From contig JAMPDX010000001.1 in NCBI GenBank assembly GCA_023665425.1, positions 519,558 to 583,557 of the forward strand: a DNA stretch of 64,000 nucleotides, in the 5' to 3' direction. Within the stretch, counting starts at the first letter, position 1. Each line of letters starts with the position of its first letter. Origin of the DNA: Muribaculaceae bacterium (GTDB lineage: Bacteria; Bacteroidota; Bacteroidia; Bacteroidales; Muribaculaceae). Below, piece by piece: positions 24,661 to 34,357 of the stretch. A model generated the notes under the pieces. The model saw only the letters and a program-made list of their open reading frames with translations, was not told where the DNA came from and did no database searches. The translations under genes were made by a program, and so were the position numbers.

Positions 24661-27600
24661 ATGAAATTACTCAGACAGACACTTCTGGGCGCAATAGTCG
24701 CCATGAGTGCCTTGGCTGCTAATGCAGCCACCTTCATCGGTGACCGCAAGGACTTCCGCGATGAGACTATCTACTTCGCGATGACCACGCGTTTCTACGA
24801 TGGTGACCCTACAAACAATGTTTGCTCCTGGGACAAACAGGATGTGCAAATCGCTAAGAATGATCCCGATTGGCGTGGCGATTTCAAGGGCCTTATCGAC
24901 AAGCTTGACTACATTAAAGCTCTCGGCTTTACAGCAATCTGGATTACCCCGGTGGTACAGAATGCATCAGGTGAAGACTATCATGGTTATCATGCCATGG
25001 ACCACAGCACAGTAGACCTACGCTATGAAAGCCGCAAGGAGTGGGGTGCTACACAAGATGTAAAATTTCAAGACCTTATCGATGCCGCTCACGCCAAGGG
25101 TATCAAGATTGTGCTCGATGTAGTGCTTCAGCACACCGGCAACTTTGGTGAGGCTCATCTCAACCCCCTCTTCACTCGCAGCCAAAATATCAAAGACCAA
25201 GCTAACGTAGCTGCTTCTCTTATTCCCAACCCTGAGAAATTCGGTGCCAATTACTTTGACCAGACAGGAGAAAAACAGTATCAGGAACGCTGGAAATACT
25301 TCAAAAATCCCCAATACGAGCCCAATAATTACTACCACCACTATGGCACAGGTTGGAACTGGGACGAACCCACTCGCTGGTGGGGTCAAATAGCGGGCGA
25401 CTGCGTGGACCTCAACACCGAAAACAATGCAGTAGCCGAATATATCGTAGAGTGCTATGGTAACTTCATCAAGATGGGTGTCGATGCCTTTCGTATCGAC
25501 ACATCAGGCCACATTGCTCCACTCACATTCAACAAGCAATTCATACCACAATTCCATGCCATTGCCGAGCAATATCGCAGCAAACGTCTCAACGGGGGCG
25601 ACTTCTTCATGTTTGGTGAAGTATGTCAGCGCTATCAGGGCACAGTAGTGTATCGCGATCAGCCCAACCTATCAAGCTACTTCTATACTTGGAAGTCCGA
25701 TCAGACACTCCTCGACGAGTATAACGGCGATGCTGCATGGTGGCGTCAACAGGTGTTGAATGAGGGCCACGACAGTCCCGTTGGTCCTATGGCCGTCTGC
25801 GTGAAGGACACTAAAGACAAGCCCATAAGCAACAATGTGCTGATGCAAAACGGCGCTTGGCACGATCCTGACTACTCACAAGCTTCCGGATTCAATGTCA
25901 TAGACTTCCCCATGCATTATTGCTTCAATAATGCAGCCTCTGCTGTAGACATTGCTCGTAAAGGTGACAACAAATACAACGATGCCTCATACAATGTAGT
26001 ATATGTTGACTCTCACGACTATTGCCCCGGCCCGAATGACGGTACTCGCTTCAACGGAGGCACCGAGCAGTGGGCTGAGAACCTCTCACTGATGTTCACA
26101 TTCCGAGGGATACCCTGTATTTACTATGGCTCCGAGGTCGAGTTCAAGGCAGGTAAGCCTATCGATGTGGGTGGCGAAAACAACAAGACACCCCGCTCAG
26201 AGTCAGGTCGAGCCTATTTCGGTGCATATCTCGAGGGAACAGTAAATGCTACAGACTTTGGCGTTTATACTGCAAGCGGCAATGTGCAGAAGACACTTGA
26301 TGCTGACCTTGCACATCATGTGCGCCGCCTGAATATGATTCGTGCCGCAGTACCTGCACTCCGTCGCGGCCAGTATACCTTCGACGGCTGTTCTGCCTCC
26401 GGAGGTTGGGCCTTCAAGCGTGCCTATAAGGATGAGTCATTCGCGCTGGTAGCCATTAACGGTGGTGCCACGTTCACCGGTGTGCCCGCAGGCAAATATG
26501 TAGACGTGGTTACCGGAGAAAGCTATACAGCCAACGGCGGCTCAATCACAGTATCTGCACCCACCAATAAGGGTCAGCTCCGAGTACTCGTTAAAGATTG
26601 GAATGGTGGTAAAATTGGAGAAGACGGCAAATTCATGTATGCCTCTTCACCCGTAGCTCACGGTGGTTCAGTATCATTTACAGACCCCGGCACAACTCAA
26701 TATTACACCTCTGAAGATGCCACAGAACGTCCGCAGGTTTCTTTCTCACCTGATGGAGGCTCATTCAAGACAGAGACTCTCACCGTAACTGCAACCCTTA
26801 CAGGCGATGCCACTTCAGGTTGGTATCAGGTAGGCAACCAGTCACGTGTAGCTCTCACAGAGGGTCAGAGCAAGCAGTTTACTATCGGTGCTGATATGGA
26901 ATATGGTCAGAGCGTAACAGTAGAGTGGGGCGCTGATACATATACCGGCAAGCTGACATATAAGAAGGTTGACCCCAATGCCACTATCTCAGTATATGTA
27001 ACCGGTAAGGATGGCGCTGATATCTCCGGCACAAATATGCATGCTTGGACAGCTGCAGGTGACCTGTTCGGCGGTTGGCCCGGCAAGAAGCTCACCGAGA
27101 CTCAGGTGATTGACGGTCGTACATTCTACTATCATACATTCGATGACGCCGAGCCCGTGAATATCATCTTCAACCACAACGGTGCACAGACAGCAGATAT
27201 CACCAACATTACCGAAGACACATTTTTTGAATATGACGGTGGCAGCGGCTGCGCCAAGATAGATGTAAACGTTGGCCCTAAAGCACCTGTAATCCGCGCA
27301 ACACCCGTCGGTGGCTCACAGTTTGCAGAGCCTATCCAGGTTACTCTGACAGTATCTCCTGCTACAGATATCTATTACACACTCGATGGCTCACTGGCAT
27401 CTGTTACAAGCACACGCTACACAGGTCCCATCTCACTGACAGAGACAACTACTATTAATGCATATGCAGCTAATGAGGTAGGGGAGACCCGCACTTCATT
27501 CACTTACACCAAGGTAGATGTCGTGACTGACAATGAGAAGCATGCCTACTTCTCCAACACAGCCTCATGGAGCGATCCTTACGTTTATTGCTGGGATGAC

Positions 27601-28044
27601 AACAATCAAGAGGCTAAGTCATTCAGCGGCAGCTGGCCCGGCAAGAAGCTCACCGAGACAGTGCAATGGCAGGGCCAAAACCTGTATCACTTCTCATTCA
27701 CCGAGCCCGCAGCGGGCCTGCAGAATGCCAAGATAATATTCAATAATGGCAATGGCACCCAGACAAGCGACCTCGACCTCGTAAACAATGGAATTTATAA
27801 CGCCGCCGGCCAGCTTATTGGTACATACGTAGCAGATACCGGCATTGCCACACCTGAGGTGCTCGACGGTCTTCAGATTTGGGTACGCGGCGGTCAGCTG
27901 GTTATCAACTCCACTGCCGAATGTCAAGTGCCGATAGCCGGTATCGACGGCTCACTCCGTTACCTCCCCGTAAACATTGGTTACAATTACTATGAGTTGC
28001 CCCACGGCTTTTATATCGTAAACTCCAAAAAGGTTGTACTGTAA
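24661..28044 (+). CDS. Secreted GH13 alpha-amylase with CBM26-like modules
   Basis: The 1127-residue enzyme hydrolyses starch-type alpha-1,4-glucans outside the cell or on its surface. A signal peptide ends near AANAA. The GH13 catalytic domain (residues ~30-560) has the nucleophile D280 in DAFRIDTSG, the acid/base E320 in FFMFGEVCQR and the transition-state Asp453 in VDSHD. Two CBM26-like starch-binding modules (residues ~780-870 and ~955-1045) share the motif GGWPGKKLTE / GSWPGKKLTE. Between them is a chitobiase-C-like repeat (ATDIYYTLDGSLAS). The last ~70 residues (GLQIWVRGGQLVINS ... LPHGFYIVNSKKVVL) look like a type A T9SS sorting domain, which would place the enzyme on the surface by the type IX secretion system. 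A strong promoter precedes it and a terminator follows. Confidence 0.93.
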   Translation: MKLLRQTLLGAIVAMSALAANAATFIGDRKDFRDETIYFAMTTRFYDGDPTNNVCSWDKQDVQIAKNDPDWRGDFKGLIDKLDYIKALGFTAIWITPVVQNASGEDYHGYHAMDHSTVDLRYESRKEWGATQDVKFQDLIDAAHAKGIKIVLDVVLQHTGNFGEAHLNPLFTRSQNIKDQANVAASLIPNPEKFGANYFDQTGEKQYQERWKYFKNPQYEPNNYYHHYGTGWNWDEPTRWWGQIAGDCVDLNTENNAVAEYIVECYGNFIKMGVDAFRIDTSGHIAPLTFNKQFIPQFHAIAEQYRSKRLNGGDFFMFGEVCQRYQGTVVYRDQPNLSSYFYTWKSDQTLLDEYNGDAAWWRQQVLNEGHDSPVGPMAVCVKDTKDKPISNNVLMQNGAWHDPDYSQASGFNVIDFPMHYCFNNAASAVDIARKGDNKYNDASYNVVYVDSHDYCPGPNDGTRFNGGTEQWAENLSLMFTFRGIPCIYYGSEVEFKAGKPIDVGGENNKTPRSESGRAYFGAYLEGTVNATDFGVYTASGNVQKTLDADLAHHVRRLNMIRAAVPALRRGQYTFDGCSASGGWAFKRAYKDESFALVAINGGATFTGVPAGKYVDVVTGESYTANGGSITVSAPTNKGQLRVLVKDWNGGKIGEDGKFMYASSPVAHGGSVSFTDPGTTQYYTSEDATERPQVSFSPDGGSFKTETLTVTATLTGDATSGWYQVGNQSRVALTEGQSKQFTIGADMEYGQSVTVEWGADTYTGKLTYKKVDPNATISVYVTGKDGADISGTNMHAWTAAGDLFGGWPGKKLTETQVIDGRTFYYHTFDDAEPVNIIFNHNGAQTADITNITEDTFFEYDGGSGCAKIDVNVGPKAPVIRATPVGGSQFAEPIQVTLTVSPATDIYYTLDGSLASVTSTRYTGPISLTETTTINAYAANEVGETRTSFTYTKVDVVTDNEKHAYFSNTASWSDPYVYCWDDNNQEAKSFSGSWPGKKLTETVQWQGQNLYHFSFTEPAAGLQNAKIIFNNGNGTQTSDLDLVNNGIYNAAGQLIGTYVADTGIATPEVLDGLQIWVRGGQLVINSTAECQVPIAGIDGSLRYLPVNIGYNYYELPHGFYIVNSKKVVL

Positions 28045-28070
28045 ACCTCGATTGTATACCTCGATAATTA

Positions 28071-28100
28071 AGGATGCATCTTATCGGTGCATCCTTTTTT
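28071..28100 (+). terminator. Terminator of the amylase gene
   Basis: AGGATGCA (28071-28078) pairs with TGCATCCT (28088-28095), followed by a run of T (28095-28100). The T-run ends inside the -33 box of the next promoter. Confidence 0.85.
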
Positions 28101-28128
28101 GTCGGTTGAAATCTTTTAGTTAATTTTG
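28098..28128 (+). promoter_or_regulatory. rlmD promoter
   Basis: TTTG (28098-28101), 19 bp, TAATTTTG (28121-28128). It overlaps the T-run of the amylase terminator, a compact design. Confidence 0.7.
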
Positions 28129-28183
28129 CAAACAATTTCAGACACTGAAGCGGTTAACGCCTTCACAAATTATAAAGCAAATA

Positions 28184-29647
28184 ATGTCACGTAAACGCAA
28201 GCCACTCCCCACACTGGAGTCATTACATATAACAGATGTAGCTGCCGAGGGTAAAGCTCTGGCACGCATAGCTCTTAACCCTGACCGACCCGATGAGAAA
28301 CTGGTGGTCTTTGTGCCATGGGCAGCTCCCGGTGATGTGGCTGATGTACGTCTGTTGCGCAAGAAACACTCTTACGCCGAAGGACAGATAGAGCGACTCA
28401 TCACACCCTCGCCTCTGAGAGTAGCTCCCCGATGCCAACAGTTTACGGTGTGCGGCGGCTGCAAGTGGCAACATCTGCCATATACTGAGCAACTGAAGTT
28501 CAAGCAAAAGCAAGTGACTGATGTATTGCAGCGCATTGCCAAAGTGGCTCTCCCCGAGATTAATCCTATTATAGGAGCCGAGAATGAATGGTATTACCGC
28601 AATAAAATGGAATACACCTTTTCCAATAAAAAATGGCGCACATGGGAACAAATAAAGAGTGGCGAGCAGTTTGAGGACTCCAACAATGGACTCGGCTTCC
28701 ATATTCCAGGTGCATTCGACAAGGTGCTTCATTTGCGCGAATGTCACTTGCAAGAAGCACAAGGTGACCGTATACGCAACTTCATATATGACTTTGCGCA
28801 GGAGCAAGGTCTCTCATTCTATGACATACGCAATAACAAAGGGTTGCTGCGCACTCTCATGATACGCCTCTCATCCACCGGCGAGCAAATGATAGTGCTA
28901 AGTTTCGGCGAAGATGATCCCAAAGGTATCGCTCTTATAATGAACGCCCTGCAGGAAGCCTTCCCGGAAGTGACATCGCTCATGTATGTAGTAAACCTAA
29001 AGGCAAATGATACTATAAGCGACTTGAATATAAAGACATGGCACGGCAAGGACCATGTTATGGAGCGCATGGAGGAGCTTAATTTCAAGGTTGGCCCCAA
29101 GTCGTTCTATCAGACAAATTCTGCACAAGCATACAGACTATATTCAGAAGTGCGACGCATGGCCGGGTTAGACAAGAGTGTCATGCTGCCCTGCACTGAA
29201 CGACCATTAGTATATGACTTGTACACCGGCACCGGCACTATTGCTTGCTTCGTAGCTGCCGGTGCGCGCCATGTGGTAGGTGTGGAATATGTCCCCGAGG
29301 CCATTGAGGATGCGAAGGTTAACGCTGAGCTAAACGGGCTCAAGCACACCACTTTCATAGCCGGAGACATGAAGGATGTCCTTACGGCAGACTTCATAGC
29401 CCAACATGGTGAGCCTGATATTATTATAGTAGACCCACCCCGCGCCGGTATGCACCCCGATGTGGTCAATGTAATACTTGAGGCCGCACCGGCCAGGATA
29501 GTATACGTTAGCTGCAACCCCGCCACTCAAGCTCGCGACCTTGCGCTGCTTGACGCCAAATACAGTGTGAAGGAAGTTCAGCCTGTTGATATGTTCCCAC
29601 ACACGCATCACGTAGAGAACATCGTCCTTTTAGAGCTTAAGGATTGA
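28184..29647 (+). CDS. rlmD: 23S rRNA (uracil-C5)-methyltransferase, RlmD/RumA family
   Basis: The 487-residue enzyme uses SAM to methylate uracil C5 in 23S rRNA (U1939 in E. coli). A TRAM-like N-terminal domain (ALARIALNPDRPDEKL) is followed by iron-sulfur cysteines C84, C90 and C93 (QQFTVCGGCKWQHL). The SAM site is DLYTGTGTIACFVAAGA, and the catalytic cysteine is in VYVSCNPATQARDL (about C444). The family also includes RlmCD and TrmA-like members, so exact target uridine is inferred. It is monocistronic by context. Confidence 0.9.
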   Translation: MSRKRKPLPTLESLHITDVAAEGKALARIALNPDRPDEKLVVFVPWAAPGDVADVRLLRKKHSYAEGQIERLITPSPLRVAPRCQQFTVCGGCKWQHLPYTEQLKFKQKQVTDVLQRIAKVALPEINPIIGAENEWYYRNKMEYTFSNKKWRTWEQIKSGEQFEDSNNGLGFHIPGAFDKVLHLRECHLQEAQGDRIRNFIYDFAQEQGLSFYDIRNNKGLLRTLMIRLSSTGEQMIVLSFGEDDPKGIALIMNALQEAFPEVTSLMYVVNLKANDTISDLNIKTWHGKDHVMERMEELNFKVGPKSFYQTNSAQAYRLYSEVRRMAGLDKSVMLPCTERPLVYDLYTGTGTIACFVAAGARHVVGVEYVPEAIEDAKVNAELNGLKHTTFIAGDMKDVLTADFIAQHGEPDIIIVDPPRAGMHPDVVNVILEAAPARIVYVSCNPATQARDLALLDAKYSVKEVQPVDMFPHTHHVENIVLLELKD

Positions 29648-29660
29648 AGTTATTTTATAA

Positions 29661-29774
29661 TTGAATCCACTCTAAAAAGTAAATCTTGTCAGTTTTAGCA
29701 CAAAACCACATATTGATTATCAGTGAGTTGCGAAGTTCTAAATCACAATTTTTGACTTTTTAGAGTGGACTCAA
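29661..29774. repeat. Short element with 20-bp inverted ends
   Basis: TTGAATCCACTCTAAAAAGT (29661-29680) is the reverse complement of 29755-29774 with one mismatch in 20. The flanking AT-rich bases (TTATAA) pair too, with a small indel. The 74-bp interior has no gene. It looks like a MITE or the residue of an insertion sequence. No second copy was found in the window. Confidence 0.55.
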
Positions 29775-30060
29775 TTTTATAATTTAAGTTCATTCCGGGC
29801 AGCTTCCAATTCAGAGAAGCTATGCAGGACTCCATGACGGGACTGAAAGCCTTGTATCCATCCATCATTGGGAAGAAGGCCAAGTGGAGTACGTAGCAGG
29901 ATTTTAGAACGCCTACCTGTATGAGAACCGCATGAGCAGTGCGAACGCCGGCAAACAGTACTATATATGGGCGTAAAAACGAGAGGGGCGAACAAATGGT
30001 ATAAGACGAATGTTAAATTAATGTTAATGTTACTAAAAATATATTTATAAGTAACCTTAT
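29775..30060. other. Gene-free stretch, possible relic
   Basis: Several short, stop-interrupted frames (for example one reading LYENRMSSANAGKQYYIWA on the plus strand) suggest decayed coding DNA, perhaps mobile-element related, but no family was recognised. The last ~60 bp are AT-rich and probably hold the promoter of the downstream outer-membrane gene. Confidence 0.35.
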
Positions 30061-32241
30061 ATGATGAGATATCTACTTTCGTTAGCTTTCTTTGTTATTT
30101 CTGTTTCGACTTTTGCCATAGAGTCGCGGGAATGTTTAGCGCAGGTGCAGCGTAATAGTATAGCATATGCGGTAGACAGTTTGAAAGTGGATACTGTGAG
30201 CGTAGATAATGAAGTTAACAAGAATCATGTTCTTGACGAGGTAGTGGTGGAAGGACGTACTCAGCGGGTCATTAAACATGGGGTGGAATATATCCCGGCT
30301 AAGAAGACAAAGAAGACCTCTCTTGATGCCACCAATCTGCTACTCAATATGCAAATCCCACAGCTGGATATAGATCCGGCTACCCAGACAGTCAAGACAA
30401 CGTCAGGCAAAGGTGTGTCAATGTTCATTGATTATATGCCGGCAAGTGCTCAAGAGATACAAGGTATGCGTCCGGAAGATGTGCTCCGTGTGGAGGTGCT
30501 GAATTACCCTGAGGACCCGCGCTTCCATGATGCACAGCATGTTGTCAACTTCATCATGCACCACTATGAATGGGGCGGCTACACGAAGCTCACAGCCTAT
30601 GGGGACATACCTGATACTGAAGAGATTGAAGGAGACATTTTCTCTCGGTTCGTTTATAAAAAATGGACATTTGATGCTTATGGCAGCGCTAATTGGGTAC
30701 ACGCAGATCGCAATCCCGGCAATGCCACTGCTACATTTCGAGATGTTGACTTCAATGGCAATCATTATGATGAGATAGTTCGAAACACCATTAACGGTGA
30801 TGATTATCTGGCACGCCAAAATCAACAAGTTGCCTCACTCGCAGCAAGTTATCGCACTGATAAGACTTTTGTCCAACATCAAATCTCGTATAACCGCTCG
30901 GGAAATCCTGTCAGCCGAGCTTCAACCCAAGTTGATTTTTCAGACGACATAATTCCCAATTCGTCATCATATAGTAAGACATCTGAACAAACCATTTCGC
31001 CGACTCTCAATGGTTACTATTATTTCGAGCTTCCGAAAGGCAACTCTTTGGTTGCATCCTGGCAATTTAATTATGGCTCAACAAGACGAAATTCAATGTA
31101 TCAGCTCTCTAATTTAACTCCAATAATAAATAACAATACTGAAAAGGTATACGTACCCAACGTATCGCTTCAATATGCCAAGAAATTCTCTCACAACAAT
31201 GCATTCCGTGTAAACCTCATGACCTACAATTTCATATATGACACTCGATACTTCGGCTCCAATAATAGCCGACAAAAATTGTTGTCATCCGAGAGTATGT
31301 TGTTCCTTATTTATACGCAGAACTGGAATAAATTAAGTCTTTATTCGCGATTAGGTGCATCATATGTCGTCGGTAAAGTGAATGGAGAGACTACACTGAG
31401 TCAATGGAATCCTCGCCTTGGACTTCAACTCGAATATCAAATAAGTGAAAAACAGTCAGCCAGTCTTGAAGGATGGTGGGGCAATTCTCATCCGGAGCCT
31501 TCATCAGCCAACGATGCCCTTGTCCAGTCAAATGAGTTACTTTGGCTGCAAGGCAATCCTGACCTGAAAAATACTCTTTTTGCATCCGCATCTGCATCAT
31601 ACACTTATATACCCACCAACAAATTGTCGCTCAGTGCCTCCGTGCAATATGAGGGCAATCCACATAAACAGGCATACGAATTCTTCTCATTGCCGGGCTA
31701 TAACGGACTTATACGTAAGATAATTAATAGTGGAGATGCACACAATTATGCAGCTTGGGTGTCAGCAAATTTGAAGTTATTCAACAATACGCTCAGTATT
31801 CGTGTAAGCGGGACAGCACAACGTGCAGTATTGACCGGCTGCGATGCCCAGTCATTGAACATCCTCACTGCGAGTGCTACAATACAGTATACCCGAAACA
31901 ATTGGATGGTAATGCTTTATTACAACTCACCTCAGAAGCAACTCAATGGATGGAGCCACGGTATGCGCACATCATATAAATCGAACTACGGCCTGCGAGT
32001 CAACTATGCAGTAGGAAATTTCAAGGCCGGCTTACTATTCCGCAATTGGTTCACACGCGACGGCTATATGGATTACCGTTTCTCATCCCCGCGATATTCC
32101 GAATCAAGCCATCAATGGATACCTGCGCTGTCACGTAGAGTATCACTTACTCTAACTTACACCTTCAACTACGGCAAGAAAGTATCCATCCAAAACGAAT
32201 TGCAAGGTGGAGGTGGTGTAGGCTCTGCCATTTTGAAATAG
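30061..32241 (+). CDS. TonB-receptor-like outer-membrane beta-barrel protein
   Basis: The 726-residue protein has a signal peptide, then [14 protein letters not shown], the start of a plug-like domain (residues ~60-180, with [20 protein letters not shown] and [19 protein letters not shown]). The rest is a beta-barrel of amphipathic strands (GNYTLS-like alternation, ending [22 protein letters not shown]), resembling the OMP_b-brl_3 group. No CarboxypepD-like N-terminal domain is present, so it is smaller than SusC. Substrate and TonB dependence are unclear. It is preceded by an IR element and gene-free DNA and is not paired with a SusD gene. Confidence 0.8.
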   Translation: MMRYLLSLAFFVISVSTFAIESRECLAQVQRNSIAYAVDSLKVDTVSVDNEVNKNHVLDEVVVEGRTQRVIKHGVEYIPAKKTKKTSLDATNLLLNMQIPQLDIDPATQTVKTTSGKGVSMFIDYMPASAQEIQGMRPEDVLRVEVLNYPEDPRFHDAQHVVNFIMHHYEWGGYTKLTAYGDIPDTEEIEGDIFSRFVYKKWTFDAYGSANWVHADRNPGNATATFRDVDFNGNHYDEIVRNTINGDDYLARQNQQVASLAASYRTDKTFVQHQISYNRSGNPVSRASTQVDFSDDIIPNSSSYSKTSEQTISPTLNGYYYFELPKGNSLVASWQFNYGSTRRNSMYQLSNLTPIINNNTEKVYVPNVSLQYAKKFSHNNAFRVNLMTYNFIYDTRYFGSNNSRQKLLSSESMLFLIYTQNWNKLSLYSRLGASYVVGKVNGETTLSQWNPRLGLQLEYQISEKQSASLEGWWGNSHPEPSSANDALVQSNELLWLQGNPDLKNTLFASASASYTYIPTNKLSLSASVQYEGNPHKQAYEFFSLPGYNGLIRKIINSGDAHNYAAWVSANLKLFNNTLSIRVSGTAQRAVLTGCDAQSLNILTASATIQYTRNNWMVMLYYNSPQKQLNGWSHGMRTSYKSNYGLRVNYAVGNFKAGLLFRNWFTRDGYMDYRFSSPRYSESSHQWIPALSRRVSLTLTYTFNYGKKVSIQNELQGGGGVGSAILK

Positions 32242-32351
32242 GCATTGCTAAGCATCAGCCTAAAAGCTTACTGACCCGGGTGGGACGCTGATTTCCTTGT
32301 GCTTTTCATAAACTTTATTTTGTTGCAATTGTTTCAAAATAGAAAACCGTT

Positions 32352-32690
32352 ATGAATAAAGGAAAGAAGGTTGAAAATAAGTTAGAAATGATGGCATTGG
32401 CCTATAATGGTATCTCTCAACGTTTAGTAGGATATAAATGTCCTGTGTGCGGTGCCGAAGCATGGTGGTATGATCCTCAAGTGCGCTATCTGATGCATTT
32501 TTATCTTGACCAAACCGGTCAGCTTAACCCAAACCCACATTCAGGCTCGCAGGCCATTGCTGTCTTGTGTAATAACTGTGGTTATGTCATGCTGTTCGAC
32601 GTGGCGAGAGCATTGAACTATATACCAAACGGTAAAGGAATAAATATAGATATGGATGTTCTGGATGCAGACAACTATCATACTTCATAG
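32352..32690 (+). CDS. Small zinc-ribbon-like protein
   Basis: The 112-residue product carries two cysteine pairs, YKCPVCGA (C-x2-C) and LCNNCGYV (C-x2-C), spaced about 41 residues apart. That is a zinc-ribbon-like layout. Charged N-terminal residues and no signal suggest a cytoplasmic protein. No family was recognised. It stands alone between the outer-membrane protein and a strong terminator, so it is its own unit. Confidence 0.7.
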   Translation: MNKGKKVENKLEMMALAYNGISQRLVGYKCPVCGAEAWWYDPQVRYLMHFYLDQTGQLNPNPHSGSQAIAVLCNNCGYVMLFDVARALNYIPNGKGINIDMDVLDADNYHTS

Positions 32691-32728
32691 CGCCTACAAA
32701 TGGAAATTAATATTAGAATGTATCTAAT

Positions 32729-32767
32729 AAAAATGTGAACATCTGAGAGACAGATGTTCACATTTTT
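32729..32767 (+). terminator. Strong rho-independent terminator
   Basis: A perfect 17-bp stem (32729-32745 with 32751-32767, core TGTGAACATCTG) closes an AGAGA loop, flanked by A and T runs on both sides. It could terminate transcription from either direction. Confidence 0.9.
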
Positions 32768-32791
32768 ATTAATCAAGTCTTTAACTATATA

Positions 32792-32799
32792 TAATTTTG
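32792..32799 (+). promoter_or_regulatory. Possible -7 box of the nudix-ARH pair
   Basis: TAATTTTG lies 50 bp upstream of the start codon. No clear -33 box was found. The related TATAATTTT recurs at about 32827. Confidence 0.35.
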
Positions 32800-32849
32800 G
32801 GCGATTTGGCGAGCTGAAGAATTATTTATAATTTTACGGTGTAATTGTT

Positions 32850-33554
32850 ATGCAAGTTACAATGGAAGACAAGAAATATTGCTACAAATATCCTCATCCG
32901 GCGGTCACTACTGATTGTGTAATTTTTGGGTATGATGGTGAGTGGCTTAAGGTGCTCTTGGTGAAACGTGGCGGTGAGCCGTATGCCGGCTATTGGGCCT
33001 TTCCCGGCGGCTTCGTCAATATTGATGAGAGTGCTGAGGAGGGTGCATTGCGCGAGCTAAAGGAGGAGACCTCCCTCACGATAGCTTACATAGAGCAATT
33101 TCACGCATATTCCGACCCGGGGCGAGACCCGCGCGAGAGGGTTATCACGATTGCCTATTATGCTTTGGTGAAAATAAGCGAAGTGAGAGGAGGGGATGAT
33201 GCCAGGGAGGCTGCTTGGTTCCCGATAGATGAAATACCGCAATTGGCCTTCGACCATGATACTATACTTCGCGATGCCCTCACACGCCTGCGCGAGCGAA
33301 TACATTTCCATCCCATCGGCTACGAATTGTTGCCCAAGCAGTTCACTATCAGACAACTTCAGACCCTGTATGAGGCTGTATTGGACATCAAGTTTGACTG
33401 CCACAACTTTGCAATGAAGATGCTACAGCTCCATATTCTTAAACCTTTGGATAAGACCACATGGTCTACATCCAAGCGTGAGGCAAATCTATATACCTTT
33501 AACCTTGACAAGTACAACGAGCTGAAACGCTGTGGTTTCTGTCTTGAATTTTAA
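32850..33554 (+). CDS. NrtR/AraR-like regulator: Nudix domain plus winged helix
   Basis: The 234-residue protein has an N-terminal Nudix domain: the box runs from G54 through E60, REL (68-70) and EE (72-73), but the usual Gly near position 75 is Ser, so catalysis may be weak. The C-terminal ~85 residues (QFTIRQLQTLYEAVLDIKFDC, LDKTTWSTSKREANLYTF) form the winged helix of the NrtR family. In Bacteroidota such proteins regulate NAD or sugar metabolism, sensing ADP-ribose or a sugar. It is followed after 2 bp by an ADP-ribosylglycohydrolase gene, which makes ADP-ribose or a related ligand plausible. The 12-bp-downstream Met (ATG at 32862) is an alternative start. Confidence 0.85.
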   Translation: MQVTMEDKKYCYKYPHPAVTTDCVIFGYDGEWLKVLLVKRGGEPYAGYWAFPGGFVNIDESAEEGALRELKEETSLTIAYIEQFHAYSDPGRDPRERVITIAYYALVKISEVRGGDDAREAAWFPIDEIPQLAFDHDTILRDALTRLRERIHFHPIGYELLPKQFTIRQLQTLYEAVLDIKFDCHNFAMKMLQLHILKPLDKTTWSTSKREANLYTFNLDKYNELKRCGFCLEF

Positions 33555-33556
33555 TT

Positions 33557-34357
33557 ATGAATTTATATTATATGTTAGGAGCAATAATAGGCGATATAGT
33601 CGGGAGTCGCTACGAGTTCAATCCGACCAATGATTATAATTTTGAAATGTTTGGCCCCGGGAGCGACTTCACTGATGATACAGTCTGCACTATTGCCGTG
33701 GCCGATGCACTGTTGAAAGGACGCTGCTTCGGCGCGAATATACATGAGTGGTGCCGCAAATACCCCCACCCCAAAGGGGAGTATGGTGGCCGTTTCTACC
33801 AATGGGTGATGAGCAATAATCCCGTTCCTTACGGCAGTTTCGGCAACGGCAGCGCGATGCGTGTGAGCCCCATAGGATGGTGGTACACCAACCCTGCAGA
33901 TGTGCTGAAATATGCTGCCATGACCGCTGAATGTACTCACAATCACAGCGAGGGTATTAAGGGGGCGTGCACCGTGGCCTTGGCAATTTATATGGCTAAA
34001 AAGATGAAATTGGAGAGCGGTGAAGTTGATGTGCCTGTTCTGCTGCAAGAGTGTGTAAAATACTCCGGTTATAACATAAACATCAACAAATCTGCCGTCA
34101 TCAATCGTTTTGACGAGACATGTCAGGGGACGGTACCTGTGGCCTTGTGGATTATCGGCGAGAGTAATTCGTTTGAAGATGCTATACGTCGCGCCGTGAG
34201 CCTCGGTGCTGATGCCGACACTCTGGGCGCAATAGTCGGGGGTATAGCCGAAGTGATCTGGAGCATACCGGAATGGATGAAACAAAAAGCTATTGAGTAC
34301 CTGCCTGCCGAGATGAAGGTTGTGCTCTCATCTTTCCGCAAGATAGACACACTCTAA
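33557..34357 (+). CDS. ADP-ribosylglycohydrolase family protein
   Basis: The 266-residue product shows both family signatures: DFTDDTVCTIAVADALL (metal-binding D40/D41 region) and SLGADADTLGAIVGGIAE (D-A-D near residues 215-220). Members remove ADP-ribose from proteins, DNA or small molecules using two metal ions. It starts 2 bp after the Nudix-type regulator, so translational coupling is likely. It converges with the acyltransferase gene; the stop codons overlap by 4 bp. Substrate (protein-ADP-ribose, dinitrogenase reductase or other) is unknown. Confidence 0.9.
   Translation: MNLYYMLGAIIGDIVGSRYEFNPTNDYNFEMFGPGSDFTDDTVCTIAVADALLKGRCFGANIHEWCRKYPHPKGEYGGRFYQWVMSNNPVPYGSFGNGSAMRVSPIGWWYTNPADVLKYAAMTAECTHNHSEGIKGACTVALAIYMAKKMKLESGEVDVPVLLQECVKYSGYNININKSAVINRFDETCQGTVPVALWIIGESNSFEDAIRRAVSLGADADTLGAIVGGIAEVIWSIPEWMKQKAIEYLPAEMKVVLSSFRKIDTL

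Noticed and set aside
28223..28807. 194-codon minus-strand frame opposite rlmD
   Set aside because: Antisense to the conserved TRAM and iron-sulfur region of rlmD.
29777..29995. 72-codon minus-strand frame after the inverted-repeat element
   Set aside because: No family was recognised and the plus strand of the same stretch looks like decayed coding DNA instead.
29641..30000. Group II intron 3' end
   Set aside because: A segment resembling GAACCGCATGAG was considered, but no GAAA-capped domain V or intron-encoded protein is present.
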